From positions 1-64,000 of the forward strand of contig NZ_JAMXQV010000006.1 in the NCBI RefSeq assembly GCF_024703995.1: 64,000 bases of DNA. Reading direction: 5' to 3'. Position numbers and translations under genes: made by a program. The stretch comes from Amycolatopsis iheyensis (lineage in GTDB: Bacteria; Actinomycetota; Actinomycetes; Mycobacteriales; Pseudonocardiaceae). Below, piece by piece: positions 22,557-30,849 of this stretch. A model generated the notes under the pieces. That model saw only the letters and a list, made by a program, of their open reading frames with translations, did not search any database and was not told the DNA's origin. Every line of letters begins with the position of its first letter. Position 1 is the first letter of the stretch.

Positions 22557-23024
22557 CTACGCCGCCGCGTGCTCCGCCGCCCGCGCCTTGAGCGCCGCGA
22601 GGGTGTGCTCGATCGACCGCACGTTGTACCCCGGCCGATCGGCCCGGCCGGTCACCCGCGGCCCCATGAACTTCCGGACCACCCAGCTGCCGATCCGGTA
22701 CCAGTTCTCGGTCACCCGGCAGCCCGCGGCCGTCGGGGTCAGCACGTACTCCCACCTCGACACCCGTGACCCGAAGGGGGTCCGCACGTCGAAGGCGAAC
22801 CGGCGGTGCTCCTCGAAGGCCACCACCTTCACCCGCGTCCACCACCGCAGGTCGCCGTTGCGGTTGCGCCCGCGGAAGCGCGCCCCCGGGCCCGGCTCGT
22901 CGAGCCAGCGACCGCCGATGTTCTCCGGGCTCAGCTCGCCCATCCGGGGCAGGTCGGTGACCCACGACCACACCGTGCCGGCGTCGATCGGGACGTCGAC
23001 GGCACGCGAGATTGTCGGTTTCAC
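22557..23024 (-). CDS. SRPBCC (START-like) family protein
   Basis: A 155-residue helix-grip protein: the N-terminal strand KPTISRAVDVPIDAGTVWSWVTDLPRMGELSPENIG is typical of polyketide cyclase/SRPBCC proteins, followed by WWTRVKVVAFEEHRRFAFDV and VTENWYRIG. These bind hydrophobic small molecules; the job of this one is unknown. The start is the GTG at 23024 because the conserved fold begins there; upstream sequence in frame is not family-like. Ribosome site weak (CGGGGC). No operon partner. Confidence 0.78.
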   Translation of the reverse strand: MKPTISRAVDVPIDAGTVWSWVTDLPRMGELSPENIGGRWLDEPGPGARFRGRNRNGDLRWWTRVKVVAFEEHRRFAFDVRTPFGSRVSRWEYVLTPTAAGCRVTENWYRIGSWVVRKFMGPRVTGRADRPGYNVRSIEHTLAALKARAAEHAAA

Positions 23025-23119
23025 GCCCCGAGGGTGACAGCGCCGCCCCGCGCCCGGCCAGGTGTGCGCGCGGAATCCGCAGCCCAGGAGAACGGAGGGT
23101 GAAAAAACTGCCCCGCGAA

Positions 23120-23149
23120 GCCCGGTTGTAAACCGGGCGTTCTGGGTAT
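23120..23149 (+). promoter_or_regulatory. SigB-like promoter with overlapping hairpin
   Basis: GTTG (23125-23128), 15-base spacer, GGGTAT (23144-23149) fits the GTTT-N14-16-GGGTAT pattern of actinobacterial SigB/SigF stress promoters. A perfect hairpin GCCCGGTT-GTA-AACCGGGC (23120-23138) overlaps the -35 and spacer. The nuclease-like gene starts 36 bases downstream. Confidence 0.55.
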
Positions 23150-23184
23150 CTCGCGCGCGGAGTAGTCCCGACACGGAGGGTGCG

Positions 23185-23700
23185 GTGGTCAGCGTGATCC
23201 CGATCGAGGTCGTCGGCATGGCTGTCCCGGTGCCCGGCGAAGCGCCCCTGATGCTCCTTCGCGAGCCGGACGGCGCCCGGCGCTGGCTGGCCATCATGAT
23301 CGGCTACGGCGAGGCCGAAGCGCTCGTGCGCGCCCGGGAGCAGGTCGCGCAGCCCCGCCCGGGCACCATCGAGCTGCTCGGCGACGTCCTCGCGGCGTTC
23401 GGCCAGGGCGTCGCGGCGGTCGAGCTGACCGAGGTGCGCGACGGCATCTTCTACGCCGACCTCGTGCTCGTCTCCGGCACTCGCGTGTCGGCCCGCCCGA
23501 GCGACGCGGTCGCGCTCGGCCTGCGCCAGGGCGCGCCGATCAGCGTCGCCGAAGAGGTGCTCGACGTCGCGTCGGTGCAGCTCGAGGTCGAGCAGGAGAC
23601 CGAAGGCCCGGCGTCGGACGCGCTGGACACCGAGGCCGAGATCGAGCGGTTCCGCGCCGAGCTCGACGGCCTGCGCCCCGAGGACTTCGACGACCTGTGA
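23185..23700 (+). CDS. Bifunctional nuclease (BFN/DUF151) family protein
   Basis: A 171-residue protein with the DUF151 core: VVGMAVPVPGEAPLMLLREPDGARRWLAIMIG, then VELTEVRDGIFYADLVL and VSARPSDAVALGLR (the most conserved part), followed by an acidic tail of about 50 residues. Plant and bacterial members have been described with DNase/RNase activity or as stress-responsive proteins; some are implicated in folding or redox. GTG at 23185 has GGAGGG 5 bases upstream. A SigB-like promoter motif lies 36 bases before the start, suggesting stress induction. Nearly abuts the convergent DUF2087 gene. Confidence 0.85.
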   Translation: MVSVIPIEVVGMAVPVPGEAPLMLLREPDGARRWLAIMIGYGEAEALVRAREQVAQPRPGTIELLGDVLAAFGQGVAAVELTEVRDGIFYADLVLVSGTRVSARPSDAVALGLRQGAPISVAEEVLDVASVQLEVEQETEGPASDALDTEAEIERFRAELDGLRPEDFDDL

Positions 23701-23701
23701 G

Positions 23702-24187
23702 TCAGCCCGCGGCGCGTGCCTCGGCCGGGCGGCCGTACGCGCCGCCGTCGTTGCTGCGCTGCAGCAGGCCTTCGTCGACGAGGTAGCGGCGCAGGGTCGC
23801 GTGGTCGTCGTGGACCATCGAGAGCTTCTCGCGGACGTCCTGCTCGGTGTAGAGCCGCCCGGGCTCGAACCGCTCGGCGAGGTGCGCGAGCAGTGCCCGC
23901 CGCGGCCGGCCCGAATGCGGGATCGCGACCAGCCGGCCGCGGCTGAAGAGCGTCTCCAGCGGGTCGGCGGGCGCCTTGGCCAGCGCGGCGCGGAAGACCT
24001 CGGGCACCGCCCGGTAGCGAGCACCGTCGGCGGTGACGAGCCCCGCGTCGACCAAGCGCTTCGCGAGCTTCGCCGTCGCCCGGTCGCCCGGCGCCGGCAG
24101 TCCCTCGGGTTCGGCGCAGATCCGCGCGAACAACCGCAGCCGTCCGGGGTCGGCGAGGGCGGAGACCAGCGCTTCGGGTGAGGCCAT
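23702..24187 (-). CDS. DUF2087 protein with N-terminal helix-turn-helix
   Basis: A 161-residue protein. Residues 1-75 look like an ArsR-type winged helix (ALADPGRLRLFARICAEPEG, LVDAGLVTADGARYRAVPEVF); residues 90-150 are DUF2087, with GRLVAIPHSGRPRRALLAHLAERFEPGRLYTEQDV and HDDHATLRRYLVDEGLL. It is probably a small transcription regulator; the target is unknown. ATG at 24187 chosen; TAGCGT lies 8 bases upstream and may give a nearly leaderless transcript. It diverges from the FAAL operon with only 79 bases between, so it could also control that operon (inference). Confidence 0.75.
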   Translation of the reverse strand: MASPEALVSALADPGRLRLFARICAEPEGLPAPGDRATAKLAKRLVDAGLVTADGARYRAVPEVFRAALAKAPADPLETLFSRGRLVAIPHSGRPRRALLAHLAERFEPGRLYTEQDVREKLSMVHDDHATLRRYLVDEGLLQRSNDGGAYGRPAEARAAG

Positions 24188-24254
24188 GGGCACGGACGCT
24201 ACTCGCGGCCCCGCCGGCGGCGCACCGGGTTTCGCGGTGGCCGCGCCACCCCAG

Positions 24255-24269
24255 TAGGTTGCCTTCGTG
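24255..24269 (+). promoter_or_regulatory. -10 box of a leaderless FAAL operon transcript
   Basis: TAGGTT (24255-24260) lies exactly 6 bases before the GTG start at 24267, and no ribosome site is present. This is the geometry of a leaderless mRNA. Confidence 0.5.
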
Positions 24270-25910
24270 CCCCGTCCGCCCGAGACCGTGCCCGAGGCGG
24301 TGCTGCGCGCCTCGATCGTGGAGCGCCTGTTCGCCCGCGCGGACGATGATCGCCCACTGTTCACCCACCAGGACCACAGTCACGACGCCGAGCACACCTG
24401 GACGTGGGCCGAGTTCGCCGCCCGGGTCCGCGTGGTCGCCGGCGCGCTGCGGCAGATCGCCGAGCCGGGGGACCGGGTCGCCGTCCTCGCGGGCCAGGAG
24501 CTGGCGTACCCGCTCGCGTTCTTCGGGGTGCTGGCCGCCGGGCTGGTCGCCGTCCCGCTGATGCCGCCGTCGAGCCCCGCCCAGGCCGAGCGGCTCACCG
24601 GCGTCCTGGCCGACTGCGGCGCGCGCGTCTGGCTGACGTCGTCGGCCGCGGCGGCGCGCGTGCGCGACTTCGGTGGCCACGACCACCTGCTCGTGGCCGA
24701 CGAGCTGACCGGGCCGGGCGCCGATCCCGTCCCGGTGGCGCCGGAGAGCCCCGCGTACCTGCAGTACACCTCGGGGTCGACGCGGGAGCCGGCCGGCGCG
24801 GTGATCCCGCACCGCGCGATCGTCGCGGCCTGCTGGCAGGGCAGTCAGGCCTACGCCGTCGACGAGGGGACGACCTGCGCCGGCTGGATCCCGTTCTTCC
24901 ACGACATGGGCCTGATCCAGCTGCTGTGCCTGCCCGTCTTCGCCGGCGGGCGCGGGGTGTTCATGGCCCCGGCCGAGTTCGTGCACCGGCCGGCGCGGTG
25001 GCTGCGGCAGCTGGCCGGCTACCCGGCCGTGTTCACCGCCGCGCCGAACTTCGCCTACGACCTGGCGGCCGACGCCGGCGCCGAGGACGGCCTCGACCTC
25101 TCGGACGTGCGGGTCGCGCTCAACGGGGCCGAACCCGTCCGCCCGCGCACGGTCGAGCGCTTCCTCGAGGTCTTCGGCCCGCACGGGTTCCGGCGCGAGG
25201 CCTACCGGCCGTCCTACGGGCTCGCCGAGGCCACCGTGTACGTCGCGAGCGCGGGAGAAGAAGGGCCGCGGGGCGCGGTTTTCGACCGTGCGGCCCTCGC
25301 CCAGGGCCACGCGGTCGAAATCGTCGACGGGCAGGAGCTCGTGTCCGTCGGCCGTCCGGTCGGGCAGCTCGTCCGGATCGTCCACGAAGGACACGAGCAG
25401 CCCGAGGGCGAGGTCGGCGAGATCTGGATCCACGGCCCGAACGTCGCGACCGGCTACTGGGGCCGCGGCGACAGTGCCGCGTTCGACGGCACGCTCGACG
25501 GCCTCGGCGGCTGGCTGCGCACCGGCGACCTCGGGGTCGTGCACCGCGGCGACCTCTACGTCACCGGCCGGCTCAAGGACCTCATCGTCGTCGACGGCCG
25601 CAACTTCCACCCGCAGGACATCGAAGCGGCGGCGGGGGAGGCGCACCCCGCGGTCCGCCGCGACCGCGTCGCCGCGTTCGGCGTGACCGACGACGACGGC
25701 GAAGGCGCGATGGTGGTCGCGGAATGGGTACGCGGAGCGGAGGCAGACCCCAAAGAGGTCACCCGGGCGGTGCTGCGCGCGGTGTCGAAATTGCACGATC
25801 TCACACTCCGTGCGGTACGGATGGTCCCTTCCGGCGACCTTCCGCGGACCTCGAGCGGCAAGGTCGCCCGGTCGGCCGCGCGAGCACGTTATGGTGACGT
25901 CCGTGGGTGA
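24267..25910 (+). CDS. Fatty acyl-AMP ligase (FAAL-like adenylate-forming enzyme)
   Basis: A 547-residue ANL-superfamily enzyme. Motifs: LQYTSGSTREPAGAV (165-179), IPFFHDMGLIQLL (208-220), APNFAYDLAA (259-268), YRPSYGLAEATVYVAS, WLRTGDLGV and DLIVVDGRNFHPQDIE. The HDMGLI and APNFAYDL blocks are diagnostic of FAALs, which activate a fatty acid as acyl-AMP and load it onto a carrier protein rather than CoA. The next gene, overlapping by 20 bases, is an acyl carrier protein and is the obvious acceptor. First gene of a five-gene operon with secreted ESX-type proteins and no polyketide or peptide synthetase. Likely leaderless GTG start. Confidence 0.9.
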   Translation: MPRPPETVPEAVLRASIVERLFARADDDRPLFTHQDHSHDAEHTWTWAEFAARVRVVAGALRQIAEPGDRVAVLAGQELAYPLAFFGVLAAGLVAVPLMPPSSPAQAERLTGVLADCGARVWLTSSAAAARVRDFGGHDHLLVADELTGPGADPVPVAPESPAYLQYTSGSTREPAGAVIPHRAIVAACWQGSQAYAVDEGTTCAGWIPFFHDMGLIQLLCLPVFAGGRGVFMAPAEFVHRPARWLRQLAGYPAVFTAAPNFAYDLAADAGAEDGLDLSDVRVALNGAEPVRPRTVERFLEVFGPHGFRREAYRPSYGLAEATVYVASAGEEGPRGAVFDRAALAQGHAVEIVDGQELVSVGRPVGQLVRIVHEGHEQPEGEVGEIWIHGPNVATGYWGRGDSAAFDGTLDGLGGWLRTGDLGVVHRGDLYVTGRLKDLIVVDGRNFHPQDIEAAAGEAHPAVRRDRVAAFGVTDDDGEGAMVVAEWVRGAEADPKEVTRAVLRAVSKLHDLTLRAVRMVPSGDLPRTSSGKVARSAARARYGDVRG

Positions 25911-26160
25911 TCACCGCGCCGAGGTCACGAAGGTCGTCAGCGACACCTTCCGGCTCGACCCGGCCCTCGTCGAGCCCGACGCTCCCCTGGAGGAGCTCGG
26001 CATCGACTCGAAGGGCCGGATCAAGCTCCTGGCGGCACTGGAGGTCTACTACGGCGTGACGATCGACCTGGACCAGCTCGACCGGTTCACGGACGTGGGA
26101 TCCGTGGCCGACGTGCTCGCCGAAGCACTGGGAACCGAAAGATCTGAGGAGAGGCGCTGA
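25891..26160 (+). CDS. Acyl carrier protein
   Basis: An 89-residue carrier protein with the phosphopantetheine site LGIDSKGRIKLL (Ser40) and the four-helix pattern ending in DLDQLDRFTDVGSVADVLAEAL. The DSK variant of the usual DSL motif is seen in carriers that partner with stand-alone ligases. ATG at 25891 lies inside the FAAL gene (20-base overlap); GTG at 25903 is an alternative. The next ATG follows one base after its stop codon. It should receive the acyl chain from the FAAL; the downstream acceptor is the open question. Confidence 0.88.
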   Translation: MVTSVGDHRAEVTKVVSDTFRLDPALVEPDAPLEELGIDSKGRIKLLAALEVYYGVTIDLDQLDRFTDVGSVADVLAEALGTERSEERR

Positions 26161-26161
26161 C

Positions 26162-26479
26162 ATGAGCGGCGGGGGGTACACCGCGACGACCGAGGCGTTG
26201 TCGACGGCGTCCAAGACCATCGGTGACCTGGCGGAGCACTTGCTGGACGACAACCCGGACCTGGAGACCTCGCAGGTGACCGCGGAGAAGTTCGGCCGGG
26301 CACACACCGCGCACGCGGAGAAGTACACCACCGGCGCGAAGGCGCTGTGGGCCGCGGTGTCCGGGTACAGCACCACGCTCGGCTCGTTCGGCACCAACCT
26401 CGGCACGGCCGGGTCGGCCTACAGCGCCAACGAGGACAACCAGTCGGGCGCGATCACCAACGCCGGAGGATCGCTCTGA
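26162..26479 (+). CDS. EspC/WXG100-like type VII secretion substrate
   Basis: A 105-residue small helical protein without a Sec signal. Two amphipathic helices (about 7-30 and 37-95) and, near the C-terminus, AYSANED gives the type VII secretion signal YxxxE (Tyr87, Glu91). The size and layout match EspC/DUF2580-type ESX partners. It probably pairs with the next protein for export. It is translated from an ATG one base after the ACP stop, and its own stop overlaps the next start (TGATG). No ESX ATPase or membrane component is in the window, so the machinery must be elsewhere. Confidence 0.75.
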   Translation: MSGGGYTATTEALSTASKTIGDLAEHLLDDNPDLETSQVTAEKFGRAHTAHAEKYTTGAKALWAAVSGYSTTLGSFGTNLGTAGSAYSANEDNQSGAITNAGGSL

Positions 26480-29400
26480 TGGCGAAGAAGTGGAGCGAAG
26501 TCAAGGCGATCCTCGACGACCCCAGCGTGCCGGCGGCGCAGAAGAGCACGCTGATCAGCAGCTGGCTGCGGGAGAACCCGCCCCCGCCGCCGTTCCTGGC
26601 CGACCAGGAGCCGGACGACATCAAGGAGAAGCGGAAGGAAGCGGAGAAGTACGCGAACGCGTACAACGCGAACCCGCTCTTCGCCGGTCAGTCGGTCGAC
26701 GACGCCTACGACAAGGCCAAGTCGAGCGGTGACCAGAACAGCTACAACGAGGACCAGGAAAAGAAGGCCGTCGACGACGGCAAGACGAAGCTCGACGACA
26801 AGAAGCCGCCGGCCGCCGGGGAGAACGGCGGCGACGCCACCGGCACGCAGACGTCCGACGAGATCTTCGACGCCGCCGCGCCCGCGCTGAAGCTGTTCGA
26901 GACGTTCGGGTCGCTGCTGGCGAAGATCCCGGACGACTGCCGCGGCAACACCCGCGCGATCGACATCGACAAGGACATCCGCGTCCCGTTCGACGAGCAG
27001 CGCGGGATCAGCTTCGCCGACTTCGTCGCCGACGCCGCGCACTTCAAGACCGGCTCGGAGACGGTGGACCGGACCGAGCAGGACACCGGCTCGCAGCTGA
27101 GCAGCCTGTACAAGACGTGGAGCGGCGCCGGCGCGGACGCCGCGTCCGACACCTACAACGACAAGATCCAGCCCAAGGCCGTGAAGCTGTCGCAGACGCT
27201 CGGCGACGTGGGCGAGGCGACGCTGAACACGGCCACCACGGTCTTCCAGCTGTGCAAGGGCAAGGCCGACGCGGTCATCGGGATGTACACCGACCTGGTC
27301 GGCAAGGCCGACTACACGATGGCGCAGAAGGTCGTCGCGGTCGCCAGCGGCGAGCACGGCAACGAGCAGGACCTGGCCCAGATCGCGGGCTGGATGGACC
27401 TCAACTTCGGCACCAACCTGGTCAAGACGCTCAACGACCAGGGCTGCTGCGACGGCGACGAGATCAAGAAGCACGGCCAGGACCTGGCCAAGCAGTGGAT
27501 CCAGAACCAGTTCAACCCCGACATGTGGGACCGGCTCTACAAGGGCTTCGAGAAGACCTGCAAGGACACCAAGGACCTCGTCGACAAGGCCTACGACTCG
27601 CTCGACAAGGTGATGGGCAAGGTCAAGAACGAGTTCGAGGGTGTGTCGCTGCCCGGTGGGTCCGGTTCGGGCGCGCCGGGCAGCGGTGGCCCGGGTGCCG
27701 CGGGCGGTGCCGGTGGCGGCCCGGGCGGCGGTGCCGGTGGCGGTTCGGGTTCCGGCTCGGGTTCGGGTTCCGGCATTCCGGGTGGTGGCTCGGGTTCCGG
27801 GACCGGGGGCTCGGGTGTGCCCGGTGGCGGTTCGGGTTCCGGGAGCGGGATTCCGGGCGGTGGCTCGGGTTCCGGTGGCTCCGGTTCGGGCTCTGGTGGC
27901 TCGGGCACCGGGGGTGGCGGCGCGGTGCCGCCGATCCCGGACACGGACACGCCGTCCGACGCCGGTTCCACCGGGGGTGGCGCGGGTTCTGCCGGGGGTG
28001 GTTCCGGTTCCGGTTCGGGTGCCGGCTCCGGTGATGACGGCAAGGCAGCCGCCGCCGCGGCCGCCGAGGCCGCGAAGAAGCAGGCTTCGGAAGCACTGGG
28101 TTCCTTCGACGGCGCGGGTGGCGGCAGCGGAGGTGGCAGCCTCGGTGGTGGCGGCTCCGATTCCGGCGCCGGGTCGGGCTCCGGGGCCGGGTCCGGCTCC
28201 TCCGATGACACGTCGCCGTCGTCGGTGCCGCCGCCGTCGTCCAGTGGCCAGGATGCCGCGGCCGCGGCCGCCGAAGCGGCGAAGAAGAAGGCCGCCGACG
28301 CGCTGAAGGAGTTCAGCGGCCCGGGGATCCAGACGGAGTCCGGCGACCAGGCGGGTTCCGGCGGCAGTGGCCTCGGCGGCGGCAGTGGTTCGGGTTCGGG
28401 TTCGGGCGGCGGGTCCGGTTCGGGTGGGTCGGGGTCCGGCGACGACGGCAAGGCCGCGGCCGAGCAGGCCGCGGAGGAAGCGAAGAAGAAGGCGGCCGAC
28501 GCGCTGAAGGAGTTCAGCGGCGATGGCATCAAGACCGACCCGGGCGGCCTCGGCGACACCCCGAGCGCCGACACCGACGGCGACGGCAAGCCGGACAGCC
28601 CGCTGGGCGACGACAAGGGCGCCGACAAGGACGGTGACGGCAAGCCGGACAACCCACTCGGCGCCGACAAGGACGGCGACGGCAAGCCGGACAGCTTGCT
28701 GGGCGACGACAAGGACACCGACAAGGACGGGGACGGCAAGCCCGACGGCGACGCCACCCCGGACCACCTGAAGGTCAAGCAGGGCGACAAGACCTTCGAG
28801 ATGACCGAGCCCGACTCCGACGGGCAGATGGACATCAAGGTCGGCGACGGGCACGGCGACCCCAAGGACTTCAAGCTCGACTGGTCCGACGACGACAAGG
28901 ACAAGGCCGGCGACGGTCCACAAGGGACGGACGACGACACGTACCGCCCCGGCCCGGACGGCAAGATCCACATCGAGGACGGTGGCGTCAAGATCACCGC
29001 GGAGCGGCCGGACGGCGCGGACGGCCCGACCGTGGTGACCGTCGACGACGGCACCGGCAAGCCGACGACCTACACCCTCGGCGAAGACGACAAGCTCTCG
29101 GACGTCCTCGGCGACACCCCGGACAAGAAGCTCGACGACGACCTGCCCAGCCACCACGGCACCCTCGACGACCTCGGCTCGGACGACGGTGACAAGGGCG
29201 GGCACGGCGGTGGCGGCCACGGCGGCGGCATCGGTGGCGGCGGCGCCTCGCCGCTGCACGGCGGGGGTGGCCCGGCGGTGTCCGGGTTCGACCCGGCGGG
29301 CGGCGGTCTCGGTGAGACGCCGGTGACCGGGGGCGTCCACTCCGGCGTCGGGGCCACCGCCCCGGCCCAGCCGGCCGCCGCGTTCGCGCCCGCGGGTGCC

Positions 29401-29622
29401 GCAGGGGCCCCCGGCCAGTCGTCGATGGGCGGCGGGATGCCCATGGGTGGCATGGGCGCGATGGGCGGTGGCGCGCACGGTGGTGGGGGAGACTCCGAAC
29501 GCAAGTCGCCCGCCTACCACGTCGAAGGCGCCTTGTTCGACAACCTCGGCGAGCCGGGCCGCCGGATCATCGGCTCCCTCAACGACGACGAAGACCCGCC
29601 GACCGCCCGCCGGGCCTGGTAA
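26479..29622 (+). CDS. Large Gly/Ser-rich WXG-containing protein with Ca-type repeats, probable type VII-exported surface protein
   Basis: A 1047-residue mosaic. Residues 1-125 are charged and helical; 126-385 form a helical domain with YKTWSGAGAD (WSG at 214-216), like a WXG100 hairpin. From about 390 a low-complexity Gly/Ser/Pro linker alternates with three copies of a helix (AAEEAKKKAADALKEFSG type, DNA 28033-28110, 28248-28345, 28440-28555). Next come four DxDGDGKPD repeats (28567-28755), thrombospondin-3-like calcium loops, then an acidic beta domain, a Gly/His/Met-rich stretch and the tail GEPGRRIIGSLNDDEDPPTA. No Sec signal or anchor. Composition suggests an extended, calcium-binding extracellular protein. 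Its start overlaps the EspC-like stop, indicating co-export. Function unknown; acylation through the FAAL/ACP pair is conjecture. Confidence 0.8.
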   Translation: MAKKWSEVKAILDDPSVPAAQKSTLISSWLRENPPPPPFLADQEPDDIKEKRKEAEKYANAYNANPLFAGQSVDDAYDKAKSSGDQNSYNEDQEKKAVDDGKTKLDDKKPPAAGENGGDATGTQTSDEIFDAAAPALKLFETFGSLLAKIPDDCRGNTRAIDIDKDIRVPFDEQRGISFADFVADAAHFKTGSETVDRTEQDTGSQLSSLYKTWSGAGADAASDTYNDKIQPKAVKLSQTLGDVGEATLNTATTVFQLCKGKADAVIGMYTDLVGKADYTMAQKVVAVASGEHGNEQDLAQIAGWMDLNFGTNLVKTLNDQGCCDGDEIKKHGQDLAKQWIQNQFNPDMWDRLYKGFEKTCKDTKDLVDKAYDSLDKVMGKVKNEFEGVSLPGGSGSGAPGSGGPGAAGGAGGGPGGGAGGGSGSGSGSGSGIPGGGSGSGTGGSGVPGGGSGSGSGIPGGGSGSGGSGSGSGGSGTGGGGAVPPIPDTDTPSDAGSTGGGAGSAGGGSGSGSGAGSGDDGKAAAAAAAEAAKKQASEALGSFDGAGGGSGGGSLGGGGSDSGAGSGSGAGSGSSDDTSPSSVPPPSSSGQDAAAAAAEAAKKKAADALKEFSGPGIQTESGDQAGSGGSGLGGGSGSGSGSGGGSGSGGSGSGDDGKAAAEQAAEEAKKKAADALKEFSGDGIKTDPGGLGDTPSADTDGDGKPDSPLGDDKGADKDGDGKPDNPLGADKDGDGKPDSLLGDDKDTDKDGDGKPDGDATPDHLKVKQGDKTFEMTEPDSDGQMDIKVGDGHGDPKDFKLDWSDDDKDKAGDGPQGTDDDTYRPGPDGKIHIEDGGVKITAERPDGADGPTVVTVDDGTGKPTTYTLGEDDKLSDVLGDTPDKKLDDDLPSHHGTLDDLGSDDGDKGGHGGGGHGGGIGGGGASPLHGGGGPAVSGFDPAGGGLGETPVTGGVHSGVGATAPAQPAAAFAPAGAAGAPGQSSMGGGMPMGGMGAMGGGAHGGGGDSERKSPAYHVEGALFDNLGEPGRRIIGSLNDDEDPPTARRAW

Positions 29623-29631
29623 GGAGGACTC

Positions 29632-30021
29632 GTGACCGACATCGCCGGGATGAAGGCGGAGCTGGACGGCCTGGTCCGCGAGCAGGCCGACCGCCGGGCG
29701 CTGCGCGAGCAGCAGGGCGAGGAGATCAAGGCCCGCTCGCACGAGTACATGACCAAGCAGGTGCAGGCCGCCGAGCGGTACGTGACGCACCTGCGTGAGG
29801 TCGCGCAGCGCAAGACCAAGTCGGGCTGGAGCACCGACCGCTCGGGCCAGGAGCCGGCTTCGGCCTTCGACGACCCCGGCTACGGCGACGAGCCGGGCGC
29901 GGCCCCGTCGTTCGCGCCGACGTCGACGCCGCGGCCGGTGTCGCGGGAGGAGCCGCCGCGTCGCGCGCGCCGTGCGCCGTCGGCGGAAGCCGAGGAGGAC
30001 GAGTTCAACAACCCTTGGTGA
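29632..30021 (+). CDS. Small coiled-coil protein ending the FAAL operon
   Basis: A 129-residue protein: a charged helix (residues 1-65, EQADRRALREQQGEEIKARS and RYVTHLREVAQRKTK), then a disordered Pro/Ser/Arg tail ending in acidic EEDEFNNPW. No known family recognised. The helix resembles YbaB-like or WXG partner helices by heptad pattern only. GTG start with AAGGAGG 5 bases upstream, 9 bases after the large protein gene, so certainly the same operon. It could be a chaperone or an additional substrate of the same export route. The 3' end overlaps the convergent methyltransferase by 17 bases. Confidence 0.7.
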   Translation: MTDIAGMKAELDGLVREQADRRALREQQGEEIKARSHEYMTKQVQAAERYVTHLREVAQRKTKSGWSTDRSGQEPASAFDDPGYGDEPGAAPSFAPTSTPRPVSREEPPRRARRAPSAEAEEDEFNNPW

Positions 30022-30823
30022 GCGGCCGCCAGAGGTCGACGGCGATCTCGCGCAGCCGCTCTGTGAACGTCCCTTCCGGACTCACCCGCCGCAGCAGCGC
30101 CCGGAGGTCGGCCTCGAAGGCCGCGCGCCGGTCGCCGAACAGGTGGGGCGTGGCGCTCGACAGCGAAAACACGCTCGCCACCACCTCGTCGGCCGTTCGC
30201 GTGATCACCCGGCCGCCGACCTCGAACCGATGCGGTCCGCGGAACCCGGCGGCGCGGTAGATCTCCGCCTCGCCGCCGGCCGTGCCGCCGGGCAGCGCGC
30301 CCCGGCCCGCACGCCGCACCGGGCCGAGGTAGCTCCGGACGAGCTCGGTGATCGCCGTGTGCGGCGCGGACTCGTCGACGCCCTGGTGCGTCGTCGCGTG
30401 GACGTGCGCGCACACGCCGTCTTCGGTGAGCATGCCGCGCACCGCCGCGGCCACCCGGGGCCGGTCGAACCAGTGGAACGACTGGGCGAACGTCACCAGC
30501 CGGAACCGGCCGAGCCCGGCGGGCAGCTCCTCGGCCCGCCGCTGCACCCAGCGGCAGTTCCGGACCCCCGAAGCGAGCCGGCTCGCCTCGGCGAGCATGT
30601 CGGCGTCGGCGTCGAGACCGACTGCCTCCTCGAACGAACCCGCCAGCAGGAGGGTCAGCGACCCGGGGCCGCAGCCGACGTCGAGCAGCCGCCCGGACCC
30701 GTCGAGCCCGAGCTCGGTGGCGAACGCCGCCGCCAGCTCCGGGGGATAGGCGGCCCGGCCTCGCGCGTAGTACGCCGCGCTGCCCGAATAGAGGGACGGA
30801 TCCCATTCCCACGCGTCGGTCAC
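30005..30823 (-). CDS. Class I SAM-dependent methyltransferase
   Basis: A 272-residue methyltransferase with motif I RLLDVGCGPGSLTLLLAG, acidic motif VGLDADADML and FRLVTFAQSFHWFDRP, the pattern of the UbiE/type-11 group. Substrate unknown. GTG at 30823; TACGCT sits 6 bases upstream, so it is a candidate leaderless gene. Divergent from the GH13 gene with only 26 bases between starts, so the two promoters overlap. Overlaps the last gene of the FAAL operon at its 3' end. Confidence 0.87.
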   Translation of the reverse strand: MTDAWEWDPSLYSGSAAYYARGRAAYPPELAAAFATELGLDGSGRLLDVGCGPGSLTLLLAGSFEEAVGLDADADMLAEASRLASGVRNCRWVQRRAEELPAGLGRFRLVTFAQSFHWFDRPRVAAAVRGMLTEDGVCAHVHATTHQGVDESAPHTAITELVRSYLGPVRRAGRGALPGGTAGGEAEIYRAAGFRGPHRFEVGGRVITRTADEVVASVFSLSSATPHLFGDRRAAFEADLRALLRRVSPEGTFTERLREIAVDLWRPLTKGC

Positions 30824-30849
30824 GCCCCCAGCGTAGATACTCGGGTGTC

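Noticed and set aside
26419..29790. 1123-codon open frame antisense to the Gly/Ser-rich protein
   Set aside because: Long only because the repeats lack stop codons in this frame; no ribosome site and translated product is low-complexity.
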